From NCBI GenBank assembly GCA_002067565.1, contig MVQZ01000329.1, forward strand, positions 1 through 17,199: 17,199 bases of DNA, written 5' to 3'. This document shows, piece after piece, positions 1 through 7,052 of this stretch; position 1 is the first letter of the stretch, and every line of letters starts with the position of its first letter. A program made the position numbers and the translations under genes. This DNA comes from Methanobacterium sp. PtaU1.Bin242 (lineage in GTDB: Archaea > Methanobacteriota > Methanobacteria > Methanobacteriales > Methanobacteriaceae). A model generated the notes under the pieces. The model ran no database searches and was not told where the DNA came from. It was given only the letters and a program-made list of their open reading frames with translations.

Positions 1-53
1 TATTTAAATATTTATTAAAAATTGTTAAAAGATGTTTTATTATTTTCATTATA

Positions 54-1793
54 TCAGCTTAATATTAAATTAAGTAATGTTCCGATGATCAAAGCAATTG
101 ATAACATTAAAACAACAGTCTTAAGCATGTCTTTGATACCGATCTCTTTAATTAGAACGATAAACGTTGCAATACATGGGAAACTACTTGCTAGTACTGT
201 ACATGCCACTACAAGTTGTGTGGGGCTTAAATTCAGTGGGGCGAGCATGGCAGTTGCTAAATCTTTCCTTAAAAATCCCATAATCAGAGCATCAATTGCT
301 TGATTGGGAAGACCCAACATCTGAGACATTACAGGAGACAGCAAACTGGAAAGAGCGCTCATTATCCCCACAAGATACAGTATGTTAACTGCCAGTATTC
401 CTAGAAATACAAAAGGTAACGCCTCTAAAAGGAATCCTCTCACTCTCATCCATGTTTTTTTAAACAATGTTACCATATGTGGTATTCTGTATGGGGGAAT
501 TTCAAAGAAAATTTCCGGGCTTTCACCTTTCAATAAAAGGTTTAAAATTAATCCCAGAGTTATTAGAACTATTAAAAGTGTTCCATAAACCATGATGATG
601 TATTGAACACCATACTGACCTAATAATCCTATTATAACTGCTGTTTGGGCCATGCATGGGACGGATATAGCTATAAGCGTGGATGCTATGAATTTTTCTC
701 TTTTTCCCTCTAAAATTCGAGTGGAAAGCACCGCTGGAACATTACAACCAAAACCAAGAACAATGGGTATGGTTGCATATCCATGCAATCCTAACTTATG
801 CATAATACTATCCAGTAGAACTGCAAGACGAGGAAGATAACCGAAATCTTCTAAAAAACCCAATACAAGATAAAATGATAGGATATAAGGTAAAACAACG
901 GCAAACACCACGTAAATTCCAGTGGTTAATAGTCCAAATGAGGTTTCATATTCATATCCGCTGCCGATTAAGATATCATGGATAAACCCCGTGGAAACTG
1001 AGTTTTCCACAGTACTGGTAATAAAAGGCCCATAGTAATGATAATACAATGGATCTAAAATATAATTGATTAACAACTCCCCCATGCCTATTACCACTTG
1101 CATGGTGATGAATAGTATTATGAATGCTATTATAACACCTGAAAATGGTTTTACTGATGCATCTTCTAATTTTTCAAGTAGGGATGGGTGGCGGTGTTCT
1201 ATTCTTTGCATTTCAGACAGCATTTGGCCTATAAACGCCCATTTTTTATCATCATCCATTTTAGGGATTTTAGATAGGTTCTTATCGGGGTTTAGAGTAA
1301 TTTCATTTATAATATTAACCAGTTCTTTTATTCCTTCACCGGTAACAGCAACCGCTGGAATAATATTTACTCCCAGGATTTCTTGGAGCTTTTCCATGTT
1401 TATATGCACACCTTTCCGTTTAGCAGCATCCCACATATTAAGTACTACCACGGTAGGTATGCCTTTTTCCAGGATCTGGAGGGTTAGATAAAGGTTTCTC
1501 TCAAGATTGGTTGCATCCACTACGTTAACGATTAAATCAGGGTTCTCATCAAAAAACATGTCTCTGGCTACTTCTTCCGCTTTACAGGAAGGGGATAAAG
1601 AGTAAGTTCCAGGAACATCAATGATATCCAATTTATTTTTACCAATTTTAAGATTTCCTTTAGTGTATCCTACTGTGGTACCAGGATAATTGGATTGTAT
1701 TACATTCACTCCTGTTAATCTCGAGAATATAACACTTTTTCCCACATTAGGATTACCCATCAATAATATTTTCTTCAAATCTCTTCCACCCAT
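54..1793 (-). CDS. feoB: FeoB-type ferrous iron transporter, compact form (FeoB1)
   Basis: GTP-binding membrane protein expected to import Fe2+ across the cytoplasmic membrane. The N-terminal G domain shows GNPNVGKS (13-20), YPGTT (36-40), DVPG (59-62) and NMWD (119-122). The membrane part starts near residue 217 and carries the FeoB hallmark GFGCNVPA (347-354) and a second Pro-Cys motif near the end (SFPCIAT). At 579 residues it is shorter than usual: only about 50 residues join the G domain to the first membrane segment, so the helical regulatory domain is mostly absent. The gate motif is PCMAQ (379-383) instead of the usual PCSAR. It follows feoA with a 19-bp overlap, so the two are probably translationally coupled. 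The ATG used here has AAGGT directly against it, which is poor spacing; a TTG at 1778 (MKKILLMGNPNVGKS) overlapping the feoA stop is an alternative start. Family assignment is firm; iron as substrate is inferred from family and operator. Confidence 0.95.
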   Translation of the reverse strand: MGGRDLKKILLMGNPNVGKSVIFSRLTGVNVIQSNYPGTTVGYTKGNLKIGKNKLDIIDVPGTYSLSPSCKAEEVARDMFFDENPDLIVNVVDATNLERNLYLTLQILEKGIPTVVVLNMWDAAKRKGVHINMEKLQEILGVNIIPAVAVTGEGIKELVNIINEITLNPDKNLSKIPKMDDDKKWAFIGQMLSEMQRIEHRHPSLLEKLEDASVKPFSGVIIAFIILFITMQVVIGMGELLINYILDPLYYHYYGPFITSTVENSVSTGFIHDILIGSGYEYETSFGLLTTGIYVVFAVVLPYILSFYLVLGFLEDFGYLPRLAVLLDSIMHKLGLHGYATIPIVLGFGCNVPAVLSTRILEGKREKFIASTLIAISVPCMAQTAVIIGLLGQYGVQYIIMVYGTLLIVLITLGLILNLLLKGESPEIFFEIPPYRIPHMVTLFKKTWMRVRGFLLEALPFVFLGILAVNILYLVGIMSALSSLLSPVMSQMLGLPNQAIDALIMGFLRKDLATAMLAPLNLSPTQLVVACTVLASSFPCIATFIVLIKEIGIKDMLKTVVLMLSIALIIGTLLNLILS

Positions 1794-2002
1794 ACCTTAT
1801 CTGCCATTCCCCGACCAATTGCCATTTTACAGCCGTTAATCTCAATGATTACAGGACCATGTAAGGGTGCTGAGCATGTTTTTTTGACTTTTTTCCCTTC
1901 CCTAATATTCATTACTTCCAAACGGTTTTTTAAACCAGGACCCCCATCAATTCTTCTGATAATTGCATTTTTTCCGTTTTTTAGTTCTACCAATGTGATC
2001 AT
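1775..2002 (-). CDS. feoA: FeoA, SH3-like partner of FeoB1
   Basis: Small cytosolic protein of the FeoA family, an SH3-like fold that assists FeoB in ferrous iron uptake. The sequence has the family pattern: an N-terminal strand (ITLVELKNGK), the central RRIDGGPGLKNRLEVMNIREGKKV stretch split by Gly-rich turns, and the closing GPVIIEINGCKMAIGRGMA segment typical of FeoA. It is about 75 residues, normal for the family. Start choice: GAGGTG at 2012-2007 is followed by ATGs at 2005 and 2002; I chose 2002 because it gives 4 nt of spacing. A TTG at 2014 is in frame but lies on top of the ribosome binding site. It is the first gene of the feoA-feoB1 operon, with a leader of roughly 100 nt that contains the predicted iron operator. 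Confidence 0.92.
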   Translation of the reverse strand: MITLVELKNGKNAIIRRIDGGPGLKNRLEVMNIREGKKVKKTCSAPLHGPVIIEINGCKMAIGRGMADKVWVEEI

Positions 2003-2084
2003 CATACACCTCAATTGTTAGACCTACTCTTAGTTTTATTTCACGATATTATGGGCTAAGTTTTCTTATCTTCAGTGCATTTGA

Positions 2085-2100
2085 TTTAGGTCCACCTAAA
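2085..2100. promoter_or_regulatory. Predicted DtxR-type operator of feoA-feoB1
   Basis: The sequence TTTAGGTCCACCTAAA is a palindrome with perfect 6-bp arms (TTTAGG/CCTAAA) and a 4-bp centre. It differs by one base in the centre from the copy at the dtxR start. Its near edge is 38 bp downstream of the first T of the feoA TATA box, so a bound repressor would sit just after the transcription start. Assignment to the local DtxR-family protein is inferred from repetition at both Feo promoters. Confidence 0.85.
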
Positions 2101-2130
2101 CTATTGATGTTAATTATTCTGGATAATTTC

Positions 2131-2138
2131 CTTATAAA
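2131..2138 (-). promoter_or_regulatory. TATA box of feoA-feoB1
   Basis: On the minus strand this reads TTTATAAG preceded by GG, close to the archaeal TATA consensus TTTATATA. Transcription would begin about 25-28 bp downstream, near 2107-2110, immediately before the predicted operator. Confidence 0.65.
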
Positions 2139-2140
2139 CC

Positions 2141-2323
2141 CTTTGTAATCTAAAAGTAAACTCTGGGCATCAAACATATTCCAATTTGTTTAGTAATGCT
2201 GATGGTATACAGACTTAGTTGTAATTCCATAATCTTATTAAACCATCCAGATATTCCCTCATTATTCATATAACCAACAGTTTATAGTAAATAGTTATTA
2301 TAATAAAATTTTTAGATCAGGAT
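2141..2323. other. Intergenic stretch between feoB2 end and the feoA promoter
   Basis: Together with the feoA promoter and leader this makes a 321-bp gap between the feoA start and the feoB2 stop. Beyond the TATA box and operator I see no gene, no strong hairpin and no recognisable RNA. The part just after the feoB2 stop is AT-rich and could end its transcript, but there is no clear T-run on the minus strand. Confidence 0.5.
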
Positions 2324-4438
2324 TCAAAAAAGAGGATTAATTATCCGGTAAAACAATCCCCCCACGATCATTGCCGTGGCGATGTTGGCCAATGCTATGG
2401 TTCCAGTGGCTTTCCATCCAAAATCACGGAACAGGATGGTTATGGTGGATAAACAGGGTATGAACAACATGCTTACCAATGCCAGGATAATAAATTGCAC
2501 TGGTGATAGTACAGCAGCCAGATTAGTTCCAAATAAAGCCACCAGCATAAGAAGTGTGTATTCCTTTCTAACCGCTCCAAATATAAGCACCACCCCAGCA
2601 AATACTGGAAGTCCTAACCAGAACACGGTGATAGGAGCTAATAAATTTGCTATAGGGGTTAGAAATCCTAATGCATATAAAGCCTGGATAAGGGCACTGG
2701 CGATTATGTAAACAGGAAAAACAAGATATATCAATGATTTAGTTCTTTTCCAGGTTTGTTTAAGAGCCACTGAAACAGATGGAACTTTAAATGAGTGCAT
2801 CTCCATTATAAGACCGGATGTTTCTCCAGGAACAACTTTTAAAGCGATTCTACCTACGATTAACATAACCAGTATGTCTATGGCATATAGGGCTATAGCC
2901 CACCATACACTGACATATAAAGCCACCAATCCCATGATAACGATGGTTCTTGCTGAGCAGGGTGCAAAGGTTATGGCAAATGCTGCCAGTAACCTTTCAC
3001 GACGGTTTTCTAAAATGCGAGTGCTTTCAATAGCCGGCACGTTACATCCATATCCCAAGATCATGGGTATAAGGGCTTTTCCATGGAGCCCTATCTTATG
3101 CATGGCACTATCCATCATAAAGGCTACTCTGGTGAGTATTCCAGAATTTTCAATCAAACTTAGCATGAAATAAAAAGGAATTACAAAGGGCACTATCAAG
3201 GTAACCCCAGCTACAAGACCACCAAAAGCACCGTTCCATAAAATACTTACTAATGATCCACTAACCTGGGGATCCACTGGTTGGAAAAAGCTGAATATAT
3301 CTGATAATATTCCTGATAAGAAATCCCCTACTACAAAGGTCCATAAAAGCAGTCCAGCAATTACCAGAGCGGATACAAAATAACCCAATACCCTATGGGT
3401 AACCAATCTATCCAATTTCTCAGCAAATGATGTTTTAATTTTACGTTGAATCTGAGCTCCCTGGGAAACTCTATTAGCAATGGAATATCTCTCAGAAGCG
3501 ATGACTGAAAATGATGGTTCCTTATGAATGTTTTCTATTTCCTCTGCCAGTTGGTAGGCCCTGCTAACAGATTCTCTGGACTTAGATTCAATTAGTTTTC
3601 TGATTTCTGGATCATTTTCTAAAAGTTTTATAGCCACCCAACGCAATGGATATTTTAGATTTAATTTTTCAGATTCTAAAAATTGGGTTAAGGCTTGTAT
3701 TCTATTTTCTATTTCCGCACCATACTCCATTGGATTAAGTTTATTTTTAGACTTGTTCCTGGCCACATCAACTGCTTTTTCTACCAGTTCATGTAATCCT
3801 TCCCCTCTAATGGCTACTGTAGCTACTACTGGTACTCCTAGGGCTATTTCCAGTTTTTTGGTGTCGATTATTATTCCTTTTTGTTTAGCTATATCCATTT
3901 GATTGACACAGATCACTAATGGAACTTTCATTTCCAGGAGTTGTATGGTAAAAAAAAGATTTCTCTCCAGGACAGCAGCATCAATGACATTGATTACCAC
4001 ATCAGGTTCTTCATATGCTATGTACTCTCTGGAAACCAGTTCTTCCATAGAATACGTGTAAAAAGAATATATTCCAGGTAAATCTATGACGTTGATATCC
4101 TGTCCTTCGAAACAGAGTTTACCTTCGGCTAATTCCACGGTTTTACCGGGCCAGTTTCCAATGATTTGATTGGAACCAGTTAGTTCGTTGAATATAACGC
4201 TTTTACCGACATTGGCGTTTCCTGCCAGAGCTATGGTTATACCTTTTCTTTTCCTCCAGGCTACTTCTTCACCTTTATATGCCGGTTGTCTGCGTTTAAT
4301 ACCCCATTTAAAACGCTTTTTATGTCTATGTCCCTGTCTATAACTTTGCTGTTTAATTTCACTAGATTGTTTTTGTACTTCTTGTAAATCCGCTGATTGT
4401 TTAATGAAATTGTTTGCGTGGTCCTTCAGTTCTCTCAT
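2324..4438 (-). CDS. feoB: FeoB-type ferrous iron transporter, full-length form (FeoB2)
   Basis: Second FeoB, 704 residues, predicted GTP-dependent Fe2+ importer in the cytoplasmic membrane. The G domain has GNANVGKS (73-80), WPGKT (96-100), DLPG (119-122) and NQMD (179-182). A helical linker of about 125 residues follows (roughly 218-345), then the membrane core with GYGCNVPA (462-469), the standard PCSAR gate motif (493-497) and IPCLSTITI near the end. Unusual is a hydrophilic extension of about 65 residues before the G domain, rich in Gln, Lys and Arg, with the basic run RQGHRHKKRFK around 34-44. The gene starts 14 nt after the dtxR stop, with AAGGAG as its ribosome binding site, so it forms an operon with the regulator. 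It is clearly diverged from FeoB1 and is not a recent duplicate. Iron is the expected substrate; another divalent metal cannot be excluded from sequence. Confidence 0.95.
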   Translation of the reverse strand: MRELKDHANNFIKQSADLQEVQKQSSEIKQQSYRQGHRHKKRFKWGIKRRQPAYKGEEVAWRKRKGITIALAGNANVGKSVIFNELTGSNQIIGNWPGKTVELAEGKLCFEGQDINVIDLPGIYSFYTYSMEELVSREYIAYEEPDVVINVIDAAVLERNLFFTIQLLEMKVPLVICVNQMDIAKQKGIIIDTKKLEIALGVPVVATVAIRGEGLHELVEKAVDVARNKSKNKLNPMEYGAEIENRIQALTQFLESEKLNLKYPLRWVAIKLLENDPEIRKLIESKSRESVSRAYQLAEEIENIHKEPSFSVIASERYSIANRVSQGAQIQRKIKTSFAEKLDRLVTHRVLGYFVSALVIAGLLLWTFVVGDFLSGILSDIFSFFQPVDPQVSGSLVSILWNGAFGGLVAGVTLIVPFVIPFYFMLSLIENSGILTRVAFMMDSAMHKIGLHGKALIPMILGYGCNVPAIESTRILENRRERLLAAFAITFAPCSARTIVIMGLVALYVSVWWAIALYAIDILVMLIVGRIALKVVPGETSGLIMEMHSFKVPSVSVALKQTWKRTKSLIYLVFPVYIIASALIQALYALGFLTPIANLLAPITVFWLGLPVFAGVVLIFGAVRKEYTLLMLVALFGTNLAAVLSPVQFIILALVSMLFIPCLSTITILFRDFGWKATGTIALANIATAMIVGGLFYRIINPLF

Positions 4439-4452
4439 GAAAGTAATTCTCC

Positions 4453-5208
4453 TTAAGCCAGCCCTTCTTCATCCCCAGTAAGCTCAACAAATACATTACA
4501 TGCTATATCACGCCCAATAGCAAGCTTCGAACCTCTAATTGAGACTTCTACTGGTCCGCTTAAAGGTGCGACTTTTATCACGCTTATAATAGCCCCTATG
4601 GTAATACCCATGTCCAGAAGTCTTCTGATCACCTTATAATCCCCTCTTATAAAGGAGACTTTGCCTTTTTGATGATTTTTGAGGTCCATTATGGGGATTA
4701 AATTCTCATCTCTCTTTCCAACTACACTTACTTCTTCTTCTTTTCTGGCCTTGCATTCCTCACAGCTGGTAAATGGGAGGTCACAGGCAGGGATAGGGCA
4801 ATCATCAGGACATTTATCTGGATGATTTAAAACCTGACAAAGGGCTCTTTCAGCTTCATCTGATAATGTATGCTCCATTTCACATGCCTGGTCATGTAGT
4901 AAGCTGTTTTTAAGTTTTAAAATATCATGAAGGAATCTTTCCAGTAATCTGTGCTTCCTGGTAACACTCTTGGCGGCTTTAAGACCATTTTCTGTTAGTT
5001 TTACACCTTTATACTGGGAATAATCCACATATCCCTTATTATCCAGTTTTTTTAGCATCTGGGTAACGCTTCCCGGTGCTATATTCAGGCATTTTGAAAT
5101 ATTCGTAGTTTTAACCATATCTCCATTATGGCTAAGTTTGTATATGGTTTCCAGATATTCTTCGATGTTTGCACTGAGTTTTTGATCTTCAGATCTATAA
5201 TTTGACAT
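4453..5208 (-). CDS. DtxR-family metal-dependent repressor with C-terminal FeoA-like domain
   Basis: Cytosolic metal-sensing transcription regulator, 251 residues. Winged helix-turn-helix at about 10-75 (IEEYLETIYKL, then IAPGSVTQMLKKLDNKGYVDY), dimerisation and metal domain at about 80-140, and an SH3/FeoA-like domain at about 168-245 ending LAIGRDIACNVFVEL. Candidate metal ligands match the family: E17, E20, H86, E90, C109, E112 and H113. The Cys at 109 matches the DtxR/IdeR iron regulators rather than manganese MntR, which has Glu there. A Cys-rich insert at 133-152 is noteworthy. It is the first gene of an operon with feoB2. Its start codon touches a 16-bp palindrome that also supplies the ribosome binding site AGGTGG (5220-5215, 6 nt spacing), which suggests autoregulation. 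Family is firm; iron as co-repressor is inferred. Confidence 0.93.
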   Translation of the reverse strand: MSNYRSEDQKLSANIEEYLETIYKLSHNGDMVKTTNISKCLNIAPGSVTQMLKKLDNKGYVDYSQYKGVKLTENGLKAAKSVTRKHRLLERFLHDILKLKNSLLHDQACEMEHTLSDEAERALCQVLNHPDKCPDDCPIPACDLPFTSCEECKARKEEEVSVVGKRDENLIPIMDLKNHQKGKVSFIRGDYKVIRRLLDMGITIGAIISVIKVAPLSGPVEVSIRGSKLAIGRDIACNVFVELTGDEEGLA

Positions 5209-5223
5209 TTAGGCCCACCTAAA
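5208..5223. promoter_or_regulatory. Predicted operator O1 at the dtxR start
   Basis: TTTAGGCCCACCTAAA, perfect 6-bp arms with a 4-bp centre. It begins at the A of the dtxR ATG and contains the gene's ribosome binding site. Its near edge is 39 bp downstream of the first T of the TATA box, the same geometry as at feoA. Confidence 0.85.
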
Positions 5224-5254
5224 TTATTCTATATTAAACAATTGTGTGAATCCA

Positions 5255-5262
5255 TATATAAA
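5255..5262 (-). promoter_or_regulatory. TATA box of dtxR-feoB2
   Basis: Minus strand reads TTTATATA, an exact match to the archaeal consensus, followed by TGG. Transcription would start near 5230-5235, giving a leader of roughly 25 nt. Confidence 0.75.
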
Positions 5263-5265
5263 TGT

Positions 5266-5281
5266 TTTTGGTGGGCCTAAA
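5266..5281. promoter_or_regulatory. Predicted operator O2 upstream of the dtxR TATA box
   Basis: TTTTGGTGGGCCTAAA, the O1 palindrome with one mismatch in one arm (TTTTGG for TTTAGG). Its 12-bp core GGTGGGCCTAAA is the exact reverse complement of the O1 left portion. One edge overlaps the position expected for the BRE, where TFB binds. Confidence 0.75.
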
Positions 5282-5372
5282 TTTTCTTAAAGTTTAATAG
5301 TTAGAACATTCAACAATCTCACTTGTTGCATTTTTTAGTATTAGGATTATTAACAGAATTTTCGATAGATAA

Positions 5373-5383
5373 TTGTATATAAT
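5373..5383 (+). promoter_or_regulatory. TATA box of alba
   Basis: TTGTATATAAT lies about 50 bp before the alba ATG. A transcription start near 5405 would leave a short leader carrying the GGAGGT site. The dtxR and alba promoters are divergent and share the region 5209-5427. Confidence 0.6.
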
Positions 5384-5427
5384 ATTGTCCGCATACTGAA
5401 ATTTGACGAATGCTTGGAGGTTTAGTG

Positions 5428-5706
5428 ATGTCAGAGGAAAATGTAGTATACATTGGAAATAAACCAGTAATGAACTATGTATTGGCTGTTGTAACTCAGA
5501 TGAATAGTGGAATTTCACAAATTACTTTAAAGGCCAGAGGAAGAGCCATCAGCCGAGCGGTTGATGTAGCAGAGATTGTGAGAAACAAATTTATTAATGA
5601 CATGAATCTTGGATCTATAGAAATCTCTACAGAAGAGATAACCAGTAGAGAAGGAACAAAGAGCAATGTTTCGGCCATTGAAATACAGCTAATCAAAGAA
5701 AAATAA
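5428..5706 (+). CDS. albA: Alba, archaeal DNA/RNA-binding chromatin protein
   Basis: Small basic nucleic-acid-binding protein of archaeal chromatin, 92 residues, normal for the family. The family signature is complete: VVYIGNKPVMNYV at the N-terminus, then KARGRAISRAVDVAEIVRNKF, and a C-terminal beta strand ending in IQLIKEK. The start at 5428 is chosen because GGAGGT (5416-5421) sits 6 nt upstream; an upstream ATG at 5410 would add six residues but lies before this site. At the position of Lys16 of Sulfolobus Alba, the known acetylation target, this protein has Asn11, while the neighbouring Lys (K12) is kept. It appears to be a single-gene unit with its own TATA box, divergent from dtxR. Confidence 0.95.
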   Translation: MSEENVVYIGNKPVMNYVLAVVTQMNSGISQITLKARGRAISRAVDVAEIVRNKFINDMNLGSIEISTEEITSREGTKSNVSAIEIQLIKEK

Positions 5707-5761
5707 AAAAAAGCTCCAAATAACTGTTAATCTTTTATCTTTTTATGATGCTTAAAATTAT

Positions 5762-5787
5762 TGGGTATTGATTTTTTACCCATTTTT
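5762..5787 (+). terminator. Candidate terminator after alba
   Basis: A 6-bp stem TGGGTA/TACCCA with a 9-nt T-rich loop is followed by TTTTT; more T-runs continue to about 5811. Archaeal termination depends mainly on T-tracts, so the T-runs may matter more than the hairpin. Confidence 0.4.
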
Positions 5788-6081
5788 AGCTGTCTATTTT
5801 TTCATTTTTTTAGATTTATGTAGCTAGTACCTTTTCAAATAGTTAATATGATTTAAAAAAGTAGTAATTGAAAAGTACATTTAATTCCACTTCCCATAAA
5901 TCAGGGAATTTGAAAACCCCTAATAAAAAAATTAAGAACAGTGATATTATCTACTCTGACAAACACTATCTGATTCGTTAATATTAGATCATACCACATT
6001 ACTTGCTTTTATTGGAATATGGGTTAAAATTTGAACCATATCTAATATTAACTATTAATATCCCAAATCTAACATTAAATA
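5788..6081. other. AT-rich intergenic stretch with a 27-bp-period repeat
   Basis: This lies between the alba terminator and the end of the minus-strand transglutaminase-like gene. I see no open reading frame with a plausible start signal. The only structure is the tandem repeat listed separately at 6040-6090. Confidence 0.5.
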
Positions 6082-6090
6082 TTAATATCC
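6040..6090. repeat. Imperfect tandem repeat, two 24-nt units at 27-nt period
   Basis: Unit 1 (6040-6063) and unit 2 (6067-6090) both run ATCTAA...ATTAATATCC and differ at two positions. Unit 2 contains the last codons and stop of the transglutaminase-like gene, so the repeat probably arose by a small duplication of the gene's 3' end. Confidence 0.6.
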
Positions 6091-6867
6091 TGTTCTCATT
6101 ACGTCTGCGGGTGCATTACCAGGTTCTATAAGTACAAAAGGAGTTCCATAACCATTATCACCGGCGTGTTTAGAATTATATTTTTTATAATCCCAGATTT
6201 GCCATCCGTTACCTATGTTAATTTCTATCCAGGTATGTCTCCAACCATCACCAATTCCACCATCAACATAACCCATTATCCGGACTGGTATCCCTGCGGC
6301 TGTTAATTTATTGTATAACCAACAAGAATCTGCCCAACAATCTCCATATCCATAATATTCTATAACAGTAGCATCGTCAATACCATATAAAGTAACATGT
6401 TGAACATCATCAAATTGTGCCTCTTCCTGTCCAATTCTATCCAAAATTCCGGTTATATTCACTTTATTGGAATTCAGAGGTTTAGGACCTGTAAGTATAC
6501 CCAGAGTATCGTAAACATCAGTATCGTTTAGTTTAGAAATATATTCTGTATGATTCCAGGTTTGCCATTCATTATTTTCGTTAAATTCAAGTCGAGTATG
6601 GTTGTAATCATTTCCAATTCCACCATCCACATTACCTCTTATCCTGACCTGTACATTTGAAGTGTTTAATTTATTATTTAACCATGCCGAATGTGCACAT
6701 TCATTACCATATCCCTGATTATATGATACACTGACATCCTCGTTCTCTTGTGCACTGGAATTGGCTGCTAGGGGATTTGTAGCTGCATCTGTTGCATATG
6801 CAGATATCATTACTATTGATATAGCAAATAGCGTAAACATGGATAGAATTGATTTCTTCTTAATCAT
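6082..6867 (-). CDS. Secreted protein with two transglutaminase-like repeats
   Basis: The 261-residue protein starts with a signal peptide (MIKKK, then a hydrophobic run to about residue 24, with a likely cut near the AYATDA segment), so it is probably exported to the cell wall. Two repeats follow, at about 49-115 and 170-236, aligned without gaps at an offset of exactly 121 residues; both contain VDGGIG and a Trp-rich end. Repeat 2 keeps a transglutaminase/cysteine-peptidase-like triad: C177 (GDCWADS), H211 (RHTWIEI) and D226 (IWDYKKY). In repeat 1 these columns are E56 (with Cys at 57), H90 and N105, so it is probably inactive. The superfamily includes pseudomurein endoisopeptidases; a role in wall remodelling or binding is inference. 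The ribosome binding site is GAGG with CGGT just before the ATG, and a TTTTATATATG element at 6954-6944 may be the promoter. Confidence 0.8.
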   Translation of the reverse strand: MIKKKSILSMFTLFAISIVMISAYATDAATNPLAANSSAQENEDVSVSYNQGYGNECAHSAWLNNKLNTSNVQVRIRGNVDGGIGNDYNHTRLEFNENNEWQTWNHTEYISKLNDTDVYDTLGILTGPKPLNSNKVNITGILDRIGQEEAQFDDVQHVTLYGIDDATVIEYYGYGDCWADSCWLYNKLTAAGIPVRIMGYVDGGIGDGWRHTWIEINIGNGWQIWDYKKYNSKHAGDNGYGTPFVLIEPGNAPADVMRTGY

Positions 6868-6943
6868 AATACCGCCTCAAAAATACCTAAGATTCAAAAA
6901 AAATTCATAACCTCTTAGAACTTAATCAATATCAAATAAAAAT

Positions 6944-6954
6944 CATATATAAAA
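6944..6954 (-). promoter_or_regulatory. Candidate TATA box of the transglutaminase-like gene
   Basis: The minus strand reads TTTTATATATG about 80 bp before the ATG, giving a leader of about 55 nt. The element is nearly symmetrical, so it could equally serve the small plus-strand gene at 7053. Confidence 0.45.
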
Positions 6955-7052
6955 TTTACGATTTAAAGTTAAGGAAAATTTCATTAGCATTAGAGTTCAA
7001 ATCAATAATAGACATAAGAGCACATTTTGCAATTTAAGGGGCTGGATTCTTT

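Noticed and set aside
1066..1491. A 141-codon plus-strand frame opposite feoB1
   Set aside because: It is antisense to the FeoB1 G domain, whose motifs are complete; the translation shows no family features.
2015..2084. A riboswitch in the long feoA leader
   Set aside because: The leader is about 100 nt, but I find no stable paired stems or known motif; the palindromic operator explains the only structure.
5294..5518. A 74-codon minus-strand frame across the alba promoter and start
   Set aside because: It is antisense to alba, starts inside it, lacks a ribosome binding site and crosses a TATA box.
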